64,000 nucleotides of DNA, from positions 434,001 to 498,000 of the forward strand of contig CP093061.1 in assembly GCA_029027265.1 (NCBI GenBank), given 5' to 3'. A program made the position numbers and the translations under genes. The DNA is from Sulfurospirillum_A sp029027265. GTDB taxonomy: Bacteria; Campylobacterota; Campylobacteria; Campylobacterales; Sulfurospirillaceae. This document shows, piece by piece, positions 26,630-35,764 of this stretch (position 1 is the first letter of the stretch; each line of letters starts with the position of its first letter). Under the pieces are notes generated by a model. That model made no database searches and was not told where the DNA came from. It saw only the letters and a list, made by a program, of their open reading frames with translations.

Positions 26630-27507
26630 TTAATATCTTTCAATTTCAACTCAAAATTATAAATACCAGCAATTAAGTTAAACCGTAAGCCAAATTTTTT
26701 TCTTCTATTACGATAGGTTTCTGAGATGATACGAAATCGTTTTAGTACACCTATAACATGTTCTACAAATATACGTTTTGATGCAAATATTTTATTATCT
26801 TTTTTATCTTCATGACTTAATGGTTTTAACTTACTTTTTTTCTTTGGAATAAGGGTATTATTGTGTATCTTTTTTATTCCCAAATATCCGGTATCAACAT
26901 TAACTTGTATATTTGGATTTAGTGGTAATTTACTTTTTTTATACAACTTAAAATCATGTAGTTTCCCTTCTGAACACGTAGTTGCTAAAATGGTTAACTC
27001 TTTTGCATCAACAACTAGTTGTGTTTTTAGTGTATGTCGTTTCTTTTTCCCTGAATAGTATCTCTGTTGCTTTTTTTTGGACGTTGAATAGGTGATTCAG
27101 TTGCATCAACCAAGATAACTTCAATCTCCATATCATTCATCAATCTATTCTTTGTTGGAAGTGAAAAAACTTTTGAGTTTATCAATATATCTTCTGCTCT
27201 TTTTATCATTTTATAACAGCTTGATTCACTGATACTGTAATCTACACTTATATGATAATATGTACGATATTCTCTTAAATATTCAAGCATCATTAAAATC
27301 TGATCTGCATAGATTAATTTTAGGGGACGACCTGATATCTTCTTTCTTTTCTCTTCGAAATCTTTTAAAAGTTTAACCATCAATTCAAAGGTCTCTTTTT
27401 TTACACCTGTCAATCGTTTAAATTGCTCTGGTTTCTTATTCTCTATTTTTTTATATTTACTCATATTCTTTACTAAGCAATTTTCATTCTTACTTTTGAA
27501 AGATGTC
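26611..27507 (-). mobile_element. IS5-family (IS427-like) insertion sequence A
   Basis: 897 bp. Ends GACTTCTTTCAAAAGT (left) and ACTTTTGAAAGATGTC (right) are inverted repeats with one mismatch; TA is present on both sides (26609-26610 and 27508-27509), fitting a TA target duplication. It is related to, but distinct from, the two other elements at 28995 and 32483. It interrupts the radical-SAM gene. Confidence 0.85.
26626..27464 (-). CDS. IS5-family transposase, two frames
   Basis: The first frame (27464-27027, 145 residues) has the helix-turn-helix part (RLTGVKKETFELMVKLL, SISESSCYKMIKRAEDIL) and the first catalytic Asp in VDATESPIQRPKKS. The second frame (about 27040-26626) carries the rest of the DDE fold (NVDTGYLGIKK, FVEHVIGVLKRFRIISETYR). 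They join by a -1 shift in GGGAAAAAGAAACGA, as in IS427-type elements. Both halves look intact, so the element could be active. Confidence 0.8.
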
Positions 27508-27648
27508 TAGTAGATAAGATTTGTTTTTATTTACATTATGTCTAGTTGTGTCGTCTATAAGTTGAATGTCTAAGCTTTTGTTCATTGAATGATTTATGAT
27601 TTTTTTTAAGCTATAAATTGTTGTTTCTTCTATGAATTGTTTTAACAT
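27508..27648 (-). pseudogene. 5' fragment of the radical-SAM gene cut off by IS A
   Basis: ATG 27648 has TAAGGA nine bases upstream. The 46 codons begin MLKQFIEETTIYSLKKIINH and run in frame, after excising the IS and one TA, into YLLLYIHVPFCHTFC of the gene at 25469-26629. The fragment thus defines the original start and the exact insertion point. Confidence 0.75.
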
Positions 27649-27680
27649 TTTATTTCCTTATTTCGTATTATAAAATACAA

Positions 27681-27731
27681 AAGTAAATTTTATGTAATCA
27701 AAGTAAATAAGAATTTACATAAAATTTACTT
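27681..27731. promoter_or_regulatory. Large inverted repeat in the divergent promoter region
   Basis: AAGTAAATTTTATGTAA (27681-27697) and its exact reverse complement (27715-27731) flank 17 bp that contain another AAGTAAAT and an overlapping ATTTAC. This gives two direct and two inverted AAGTAAAT-type half-sites, between the leftward radical-SAM gene and the rightward psr operon. Likely operators for a dimeric regulator; not followed by a T-run. Confidence 0.55.
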
Positions 27732-28994
27732 ATATATTTTACTATTCGATTAACAAATTTTGAAAGGATAGTAAATGTCTAAAGAGTTAAGCAGAAGAGC
27801 CTTTTTAAAAGTCTCATCAGGAAAGCTGCTGTAATTGGAACATCATGTATACCTGGTAGTTTAGGAGCATTAGGTAACCGAGCTATACAAGGAAGCGATA
27901 AGTTTATAAGAAGTTATTGTGAAATGTGTAGTAGTAGATGTCAAATTGAGGGTAGAGTTGTAGATGGGAAAAACATATTTATTCAAGGCAATAAATACGC
28001 TAAATCAATGGGAGGATCAATCTGTGCAAGAGGTTCATCAGGGCATTCACAACTTTACGATAAGCAAAGACTTGTCACACCTCTTATTAGAGTAGGCGAA
28101 AGAGAGCTGGTGATTGGAAAGGGGCATCTTGGGAAGAAGCTTTAGATTTAATTGCTAAAAAATTGATAGGTATTAAAGAAAAGTATGGTGCTGAGTCAGT
28201 TCTGTTTTCTGCAAAAACAGGTGAGCATCATGGTCATATGTTAACATTTGCAAATGCCTATGGTTCACCTAACATGTTTTCTCATTATAGTTCTTGTCCT
28301 GCTACGTATAAAGTAGCTTTTGCTCACACTACAGGAAGTGGATTAAAAAGAGATTTTGGAAAAGCAAAATATATTTTAAACTTTGGACATAATCTTTTTG
28401 AAGGCATAGCAGTATCAAAAACGAAAAAATTTGCAAAAGCAGCTGCTAGCGAAAAGTGTAAAGTTGTTGTATTAGATCCTAGATTTTCTGTTGTAGCTGC
28501 AAAAGCAGATGAGTGGTATGCTGTTAAGCCAGGAACTGATTTGGCTTTTATATTGGCTTTGATTCATGTGTGGTTAAGAGATGGCAAGTATGATAAAAAG
28601 TTTGTTTCAGAATCTACAATAGGACTTGAAGAGCTTAAAAAAAGTGTTTTAACAACAACTCCTCGTTGGCAAGAAAAAATAACAGGGATAGATGCTTCTG
28701 TTGTAGAAAGAGTTGCTGACGAACTTTATAATGCTGCTCCAAAGTGTATCATTGATTGGGGGCATAAAACTACAACTGGTTATGCTGAGTATCAAAGAAC
28801 AAGAGCAATCATCATAGCTAATGTTCTTATGGGGAATTTAGAAAAAGAGGGTGGAACATACTTCGCTAAAAAAGCAAAAACAGTTAATAAACTAGCAGGT
28901 ATGAACATAGCACCAGATATAACAAATCCAAATAAACATATAAAAGGTTCAAAAACACCTAGAATAGATGGTGCGGGTGAGAGTGGAGAAAATA

Positions 28995-29898
28995 GACTTC
29001 TTGCATAACCCATCATAAAACAGCGAATCCTCTATCAAAGTTGATTAAAGCACATATAAGATTAAATCTTAAGGCAAATCTTTTTCGTCTATTTCTATAT
29101 TTTGTAGCAACAATTTTAAAAACTTTAATCTTAGCATTTATATGTTCAACAGGAATACGTCTTGATGACTTATTTTTATTTTCTAGTTTATCTTTTTTTG
29201 TAAGAGAAGTAAGCTTGGTTTTTTTCTTTGGCATCTCTATATTTTTATGAATATTTGCTAATCCTAAATATCCTGTATCTACACATACAATAGTCTCTTT
29301 TTTGATTGGTAATCTTGATTGTTTGAACAATTTAAAATCATGAGTATTAGTCATAGCAACTGCTGTACAAATAATTCTTAGATTGGAATCTAGTACTACT
29401 TGACCTTTTACAGTATGTTGTTTTTTCTTCCCACTATAGCACTTCCTTTGCTTTTTTTGGGACGCTCTATTGGACATTCAGTAGCATCAATTAGAATGTA
29501 CTCTAGTTCAATACCACAATCTTCATACAAAGCTTTTTTACTTGGCAATGAAAATTTACCTGATTGAAGTAAAACACTCTCTATTTCTTTAATAGTTCTT
29601 GAAACTGTTGATTCACTCACCTCATAATCAAATGCCATATGTGACATTGAACGATACTCTCTGTAATATTCAAGCATTAATAAAATTTGTGTGGAAACAC
29701 TTAATTTATTTGGTTTTCCACCTTTAGATTTTTTCTTCTCATGATAAAGTTCACACTCTTAAGCATAGCTTCGAAAGTAGCAAGTTTTACCCCTGTTAAT
29801 CTTTTAAATAGTTCTGGTTTTAGTTGTTGTAGTTTTTCATAATTCTTCATAATTTATGTAAAGCAATTCTTAATCCTTTTTGGGTTATGCAAGAAGTC
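28995..29898 (-). mobile_element. IS5-family (IS427-like) insertion sequence B
   Basis: 904 bp with perfect 17-bp terminal inverted repeats GACTTCTTGCATAACCC / GGGTTATGCAAGAAGTC and TA on both sides (28993-28994, 29899-29900). Inserted inside psrA. The same right end occurs alone at 56412-56428. Confidence 0.87.
29013..29850 (-). pseudogene. IS5-family transposase, frameshifted
   Basis: ATG 29850 starts the N-terminal part (PELFKRLTGVKLATFEAM) but the frame breaks near 29755 within TTTATCATGAGAAG; the following frame (to 29408) holds MLEYYREYRSMSHMAFDYEV and the catalytic LIDATECPIERPKKS, and the last frame (29477-29013) carries CVDTGYLGLANIH and the C-terminal Glu region. The last joint resembles the normal programmed shift; the first one is an extra lesion, so this copy is probably dead unless supplied in trans. 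Confidence 0.75.
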
Positions 29899-30978
29899 TA
29901 ATGTCTTTATTTCAAGAAAACATGGTGTTTTGGTAGATATACCAAAAGCTATAAATTCTCAAAAACCATATCCAGTAAAGGGTTGGTTTATGATAAGAAC
30001 AAATCCTCTTATGACTGTAGCTGATACGATAACTATGAAAAAAGAAATGAATAAATTAGATTTTATTGTCTGTTGTGATATATATATGTCTGAGAGTGCG
30101 TTGATGGCAGATGTTATTTTACCAGAGGCTACTTACCTGGAAAGAGATGAGGGAATTTCAAATAAATCATCTAAAGCACCAGCTTATATGATGAGAAATA
30201 AAATAGTAGAACCTATTAATGGAACATTATGGAGTGGAGATATATTTAGAAAACTGGCTAGTAAAATGTCTATAGATTCTGCTTATAAGTGGAGTGACAG
30301 AGTTTAGAACAGCTCAAGCAAAAGGAAATTTTGATTTACTAAAGACATTGGTAACCAAAGGATATGCAACTTTTGGCATACCACCATTGTTAGCAAGAGA
30401 GCCAAAATATGTTAAAGCTTTTGTGGATAAGTACCCTAAAGCAGCTGAAAAGTTAAATGAAGATGGAGTTTTTGGGATTAATAAACTAAAAACACCAAGT
30501 GGAAAGATAGAGCTTTTTTCACAAAAAGTTGAAGACTTATTTGCTGATTATGGTGTTCCTGGAAAATACTCCATGGATAGCACTTATTCAGATTTACCTT
30601 ACATTCTTACCAGTGGTAAAACATCAATTCATTCTAATGGTCATACACAAAATGTTCCATTTCTAAATATGCTTATGAGTGATAATCCTGTTTGGATACA
30701 CCCTAAAACTGCTAAAAAAGAAAACATTAAAACAGGAGATTCGATTTATTTGAAAAACAATACTGCACAAGAAAAGGCAACAGTTTTTGTTACTGAGGGA
30801 ATACGTCCCGATACACTATTTGCTTATATGGGATTTGGAAGAGAGTCATCAAAACTAGAAAGAACTAATGGTGTTGGTACTAACTTATCAAAACTACTTC
30901 CTCTTGTTAAGGGACCAGTATGTTCAACTATGATTACAAATGTTGGCGTTGAAATAGTGAAAGTTTAAAGGGTAAATT

Positions 30979-31548
30979 ATGAGTAAAAAATACAGAATGA
31001 TACATGACGAAAACTTATGTATAGGATGCCAAGCATGTAGTGTCGCTTGTAGAAGTGAAAACTGTGTTCCTGATAATGTTTTTAGATTACAAGTAAGAGT
31101 AGAAACAAAAGGAACTTTCCCCGATTTAAAGATGGATTTTAGAAGACAATCATGTGTCATGTGTGAAGATGCACCTTGTGTTACAGTATGCCCTACTGGA
31201 GCATCTTTTAAAACACTAGATGACTTAGTTCACGTTGATGACAATATTTGTGTTTCTTGTAAGTACTGTATAGTGGCATGTCCTTATGATGCTAGGTTTA
31301 TGAATCCAGTAACAAAAGCAATAAATAAGTGTACTTTTTGTTATGATAATAGGGTATCAAAAGGTTTAGAACCAGCATGTATTAGCATTTGTCCAACAGA
31401 TGCGTTAGTCTTTGGTGATATGAATGATAAGACCTCAGAAGTTTACAAAAAATCAAACACTAACTATACACTTTTCCCAAAAGCTTACTTAGGAACAAAA
31501 CCTAAGCTTGCATTTGTACCAAATAAAAAAGGAGTAAGTTATGAATAA
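30979..31548 (+). CDS. psrB: Polysulfide reductase iron-sulfur subunit
   Basis: 189 residues, complete. Four [4Fe-4S] motifs are visible: CIGCQACSVAC, CVMCEDAPCVTVCPTGA, CVSCKYCIVACPYDA and CTFCYDN...CISICPTDA. In the Psr/Phs complex it passes electrons from the membrane subunit to the molybdenum subunit in the periplasm. TAAAGGGTAA precedes the start and the end overlaps psrC by eight bases. It is intact although both its partners are broken. Confidence 0.88.
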   Translation: MSKKYRMIHDENLCIGCQACSVACRSENCVPDNVFRLQVRVETKGTFPDLKMDFRRQSCVMCEDAPCVTVCPTGASFKTLDDLVHVDDNICVSCKYCIVACPYDARFMNPVTKAINKCTFCYDNRVSKGLEPACISICPTDALVFGDMNDKTSEVYKKSNTNYTLFPKAYLGTKPKLAFVPNKKGVSYE

Positions 31549-32524
31549 TATATGGGGAAGTACGGCTCAGTACGATGTTATTAACTGACCTTGGCCAATT
31601 GCTATTTATTTGTGTCTTGCTGGATTAAGTGCGGGCTCTATCATAGTGGCTCTTTTAGTAAAATGGAATCACCATGAAGGTGAAGCTAGCTCAATCTGGG
31701 ATGCTATGGTAAAAGCGGGGGCAATTCTAGCTCCTATTACTGTCATAATTGGTCTTATGTTACTTATTCTAGATTTAGGTAAGCCACTTTCATTTTACTG
31801 GTTGCTGATTAGTTATAATTTTACATCAGTAATGACCTTAGGTGTTTTAGCTCTATTTGTATACACTCCTGTAGTTTTACTGTTTATGCTATTAATTTTT
31901 GAAGATACATTAAAAAGAGTGAAAATTTTATCTTTATTACTTCCTATAGTTGTCTTTGTAAAGAGTTTTCATAATTTTTCAAAGTTAATTGAGTACTCAT
32001 TGTTTGGTTTGGCCATAATTGTTGGAGCATACACAGGATTTTTACTCTCAGCAGTAAGTGCTATTCCTATGTGGAACTCTCCTGTTCTGCCATTGTTGTT
32101 CCTAACATCTGGTATTTCAGCTGGAGTTGCTGCAAACATTTTAATAGGACTGATATTTTTCAAAAGTAGTATCAATAAAGAGAGTATTAAGTACCTTTTA
32201 GTAATGGACTTGCGTGTTATTATGACAGAGATTTCACTAATTTTGGTTCTTTTTGTAGGTATGATGTACTCTGGAGGAAACTCTCTTGAAGCAGCTAAAG
32301 ATGCACTTACAATAGGATTTTGGGCAAATGTATTTTGGTTTGGTGTTATTGGGATAGGGCTTGTTTTACCTCTACTTATTGCTTTTACTGCCTTAGGTAA
32401 TCATGCTTATAGAGTTGGTTATATTATGATAAACTCTTTTGTGGTATTATGCGGAGTTATGATGCTTAGATTTTATATAGTAGACTTCTTGCGAAACTCA
32501 AAAGTAGGTACAAAAAATGCTTAA
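31541..32524 (+). pseudogene. psrC: Polysulfide reductase membrane subunit (NrfD/PsrC family), nonsense and 3' IS
   Basis: The frame from ATG 31541 reads MNNIWGSTAQYDVIN, then TGA at 31586-31588, then PWPIAIYLCLAGLSAGS. The usual residue between N and PWP in this family is Trp (TGG), so one G-to-A change made the stop. The rest has about eight to nine transmembrane helices. Its natural end is lost: at 32483 it runs into IS element C, whose sequence supplies the last codons up to 32524. Translation could restart inside (for example near 31610) but the first helix would be damaged. Confidence 0.8.
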
Positions 32525-33395
32525 AAGTTTATATGAGTAAATACAAACAACTACAAAAGAAACCACGAAAGAATTTTAAACGACTTATTGGTGTAAATGA
32601 AAATACTTTTAATGAGATGATTGCGATTTTCATAGCATATGAAAAAGAGAGAACTAAAAATCATGGAGTTGGAGGAAGAAAAAGTTTATCACCAGAAGAT
32701 AAAGTACTTTTGATGTTAAGTTATTATAGAGAGTACAGAACCTTAGAGCATATAGGCTTTGATTACAGCGTAAGTGAATCTACAGCTTCAAGAGTTGTAC
32801 GAGAAGTTGAAGATATTTTAATTAAGTCAGGTAAATTTTCACTACCAAGTAAACGAGCTTTATATGGAGATAATATTGATTTGGAGTTTATCGTTATTGA
32901 TGCTACTGAGTCCCCAATACAGCGACCAAAAAAAAGCAAAGAGAGTACTATTCAGGGAAAAAACGAAACCACACATTAAAGGGTCAAATAGTTATTGATA
33001 AAGATGAAAGGATTATTTGTGCTCACACCTGTAAAGGTACTACACATGATTTCAAACTTTTTAAACAAAGTAATCTTTCTGTAAAATCTGAGACTTGTAT
33101 CTATGTAGATTTAGGTTACCTTGGAATTAAAAAGCAACATGTCAATATTCAAATACCATACAAATCATCAAAGTTATATCCATTAACCAATACACAAAAA
33201 ACTCAAAATAAAATAGAAGCATCAGCTCGTATTTGTATTGAGCATGTCAATGCTAAATTAAAAACTTTTCAAATCCTTACGCAAAAATATCGTAACCGTA
33301 GAAAGCGCTTCAATCTCCGCTTTAATTTGATATGTGGATTAGTGAATTTTGACCGTGGTTTTAATGTTTGTTCAAAATGAGTTTTGCAAGAAGTC
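32483..33395 (+). mobile_element. IS5-family (IS427-like) insertion sequence C
   Basis: 913 bp. Ends GACTTCTTGCGAAACTC and GAGTTTTGCAAGAAGTC are inverted repeats with one mismatch; TA flanks both sides (32481-32482, 33396-33397). Left of it is psrC without its tail, right of it a histidine kinase without its sensor, so it may mark a deletion or recombination point. Confidence 0.85.
32533..33380 (+). CDS. IS5-family transposase with -1 frameshift signal
   Basis: Frame one (32533-32979) holds the helix-turn-helix (KNFKRLIGVNENTF, FDYSVSESTASRVVREVED) and the catalytic VIDATESPIQRPKKS. Frame two, reached by a -1 shift, continues KKRNHTLKGQIVIDKDE through VDLGYLGIKK and IEHVNAKLKTF to TGA 33378-33380. 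The shift site is the classic slippery heptamer A-AAA-AAC at 32958-32964 in the correct phase. The reading frame is otherwise clean, so this copy looks competent. Confidence 0.83.
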
Positions 33396-34190
33396 TACTC
33401 TATGATTTTACTTATGGCTTCTACACTTTTTTTAGTAGTTTTAGTGATAATATATCTTTTTAATATGCTTATGATAAGAAATAGTACAATACCATATAAG
33501 ATAATGCAACGATATATGAACGACTTTTTTAATGATGCAATGCATGAGCTTAAGACTCCATTAGGAGTGATAAATATTAATCTAGAGTTGATTGGTCGAA
33601 TAGTTCCTCCTACAAAACATATAAAACGCATAAAAGCGGCGACTAAGCAGATGCAAATGACTTATGAAGACGTTGAGTATTATATAAAAAATCAAAAAGT
33701 AAAATATATAAAAGAGAAAATAGATTTATCTTTATATTTAAAATCAAGGATTGAGTTTTTTGAAGATATAGCACTTTCAAAACAGATAAAATTAAGTGCT
33801 ACTATTCAAGAAGATTTAACGGTTTTTATCAATTCAACTGAAATACAAAGAGTAATAGACAATACAATATCAAATGCAATAAAGTATTCAAGTTTTCAAG
33901 GTGAAATAGAGATAAGTTTACAAAAAAAATCTGATGATTTTTGTGATTTTATAGTAAAAGATTATGGTCAGGGGATAAAAGATACAAAAACTATTTTTAA
34001 TAGATTTAAAAGAGAAGATGCTGCACAAGGTGGATTTGGACTTGGTTTAAATATAGTACAAAATATCTGTAATAAAAATAATATAGAAATTGGTATAGAA
34101 TCCATTGAAGATGTAGGATCAACTTTTTCTTATAAAATATTTCTATATAAAGTGAAATTTTTAGATAAGGCAGAATATGAAGTTAAGTAA
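33384..34190 (+). CDS. Sensor histidine kinase, N-terminally truncated by IS C
   Basis: One transmembrane helix (LFLVVLVIIYLFNML), an H-box DAMHELKTPLGV, N-box DNTISNAIKYSS, G1 KDYGQGI and G2 GGFGLGLNI: a complete HisKA-HATPase core. The open frame begins inside the IS (TTG 33384), and the periplasmic sensor and first helix expected upstream are absent. No receiver gene adjoins. The protein, if made, would be a constitutive or orphan kinase. It overlaps the next broken gene by 14 bases. Confidence 0.75.
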   Translation: MQEVYSMILLMASTLFLVVLVIIYLFNMLMIRNSTIPYKIMQRYMNDFFNDAMHELKTPLGVININLELIGRIVPPTKHIKRIKAATKQMQMTYEDVEYYIKNQKVKYIKEKIDLSLYLKSRIEFFEDIALSKQIKLSATIQEDLTVFINSTEIQRVIDNTISNAIKYSSFQGEIEISLQKKSDDFCDFIVKDYGQGIKDTKTIFNRFKREDAAQGGFGLGLNIVQNICNKNNIEIGIESIEDVGSTFSYKIFLYKVKFLDKAEYEVK

Positions 34191-34990
34191 AGGTTTAATT
34201 ATAGGTACGATTGCAATAGTCATAAGTATACTCATTTTAGGGTATTTTTTTAGAGATTATATGATTCATAAACAAAACAGTATGATTCAACAACGTATAG
34301 ATAACCATCTTGAAAATCTTTTAGACAAAATAAGAGATAGAAAAAACATAATTTTAATTGCCTCAGTTTTACTTTCATACGATACTGACGTAAAAAGATG
34401 TTTAAGGGACAATAAAAGAGACGAATGCAAAGAGCATTTGAAAGAAATTCAAACTAAATTCGATAGTATTAGCTTCTCTGAAAATGTCAAGATACATGTA
34501 CACACATCTGATTTGAAGAGCTTTTTTAGAGTGTGGGATTTGGATAATATCAAAAATGATAATTTGATGTTTTTTAGAGATTCATTGCAGATAATAAAAA
34601 AGAGTTGGCTGGTATTGAAATTGGGCGTTTTTCTATGTTAATGAGAGGAATAAGCCCTATTTTAGATGGCAATGAGTATTTGGGGTCTATCGAAGTTATA
34701 TCTGATTTTGACAAGATAACAAAAGATTTGAAAAAGAGAGATATAGATTTTTATGTTTTGATGGACAAAAAATATCAACAAAAGTAATCTATTCTAATCA
34801 AAATTATGTAGGTAGGTATATTGTTATAAATAGTGTCAATAGTGAACTAAATATTTTGAATGAAGTAATCTTTAAAGGGACAGGGTATAAAGAAACTACA
34901 AACCACTATGTAATCTATACACCCATATACGATATAGTTGGAGAAAAAATAGGCTTTTATGTTTTAAAAATACTCAAATCAAAGTTATAG
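34177..34990 (+). pseudogene. Cache-type periplasmic sensor protein, two frameshifts
   Basis: N-terminal membrane helix (GLIIGTIAIVISILILGYFF), then an extracytoplasmic helical stalk and a Cache-like sensor (DKIRDRKNIILIASVLLSYD, FDSISFSENVKIHVHT). The frame shifts near 34585 (continuing as KKELAGIEIGRFSMLMRG), and again in the A-run near 34770 (continuing as ISTKVIYSNQNYVGRYIV) to TAG 34990. Each needs one missing base. No signalling domain follows, so it was probably a stand-alone sensor for the kinase upstream. Confidence 0.65.
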
Positions 34991-35013
34991 AATATTTTTT
35001 AGAAATTTTATTG

Positions 35014-35019
35014 TATAAT
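35014..35019 (+). promoter_or_regulatory. Candidate -10 element of the ubiE-xseA operon
   Basis: TATAAT in ATTTTATTGTATAATCT, 28 bp before the TTG start of ubiE; AAGAGGA at 35034-35040 is the ribosome site. Confidence 0.45.
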
Positions 35020-35047
35020 CTATCTTTATTTCGTAAGAGGATTTCAC

Positions 35048-35764
35048 TTGGATAACCATAACAAACAGAAAAAAATAGTAGATATGTTTAATAACATCGC
35101 ACCAACATACGATAAAGCTAACAGAGTTTTGAGCATGGGTATAGATATCCAGTGGCGTAAACGTGCTTGTGATGAGACATATAATAGATATAGAAGAAAT
35201 GTAGATTTGATAGTAGATGTTGCTTGTGGTACTGGCGATATGATGGACTACTGGAAAAAACAAGCCAATAAAAGTGGTCGAAAAATCGGTAAACTTTTAG
35301 GTGTTGACCCAAGTGAAGGCATGGTTGGTGTTGCTAAAGAAAAGTTTCCTAACTTTGAGTTTGTCATCAGCGATGCAACTGCGATTCCACTTGAAGACGA
35401 GAGTGCAGATATACTTAGCATAAGTTATGGCATTCGTAACGTAGTAGAAAGAACAAAAGCTTTTAAAGAGTTTGCTAGAGTTATAAAAACTGGTGGTTAT
35501 GTAGTCATTTTAGAGTTCACAAAAGATGATAAAAAAGGACTACTTTTTGGTGTAAAAGATTTTTACATGAATAAAGTTTTACCAAAACTTGGTGGCTTTA
35601 TATCTAAAAACAAAGAGGCATATGAGTACCTACCAAACTCTATAGAGGGTTTTTTGACTTCTGATATGATGCAAAAAGAGCTTGATGATGCAGGATTTAC
35701 AACAGAGTTTGTAAAAAGCTTTTCAATGGATATTTCAACATTGGTTATAGCTAAAAAAAGATGA
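35048..35764 (+). CDS. ubiE: Demethylmenaquinone methyltransferase (UbiE/MenG)
   Basis: 238 residues. SAM-binding motifs are VDVACGTGDMMDYW and LGVDPSEGM; the family signatures YDKANRVLSMGIDIQWR near the start and SYGIRNV in the middle are present. It performs the last methylation in menaquinone synthesis, matching the futalosine-route gene mqnF at 42233. Translation starts with TTG 35048 preceded by AAGAGGA. Its stop overlaps the next start (ATGA). Confidence 0.92.
   Translation: MDNHNKQKKIVDMFNNIAPTYDKANRVLSMGIDIQWRKRACDETYNRYRRNVDLIVDVACGTGDMMDYWKKQANKSGRKIGKLLGVDPSEGMVGVAKEKFPNFEFVISDATAIPLEDESADILSISYGIRNVVERTKAFKEFARVIKTGGYVVILEFTKDDKKGLLFGVKDFYMNKVLPKLGGFISKNKEAYEYLPNSIEGFLTSDMMQKELDDAGFTTEFVKSFSMDISTLVIAKKR

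Larger units (their letters stand above)
27775..30968 (+). pseudogene. psrA: Polysulfide/thiosulfate reductase catalytic subunit, degenerate
   Basis: Molybdopterin oxidoreductase broken in four places. The start ATG 27775 gives a Tat signal (SRRAFLK). A one-base loss in GGAAAGC near 27823 causes stop 27832. The next frame has the Fe-S motif CEMCSSRCQIEG and ends at 28145 after a second one-base loss near 28120. The third frame runs to an IS inserted at 28995-29898; across it the frame rejoins exactly (GENNVFISRKHGVL). A third shift lies near 30290-30306; the last frame (30294-30968) holds the C-terminal domain with SGKTSIHSNGHTQN. Without the IS the length (about 760 codons) is normal, so this is recent decay. 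Confidence 0.85.

Noticed and set aside
31586..31588. In-frame TGA of psrC as a selenocysteine codon
   Set aside because: The family has Trp here (N-W-P-W-P), not Cys, and no selenocysteine-type stem-loop is evident just downstream; a TGG-to-TGA nonsense change is simpler.
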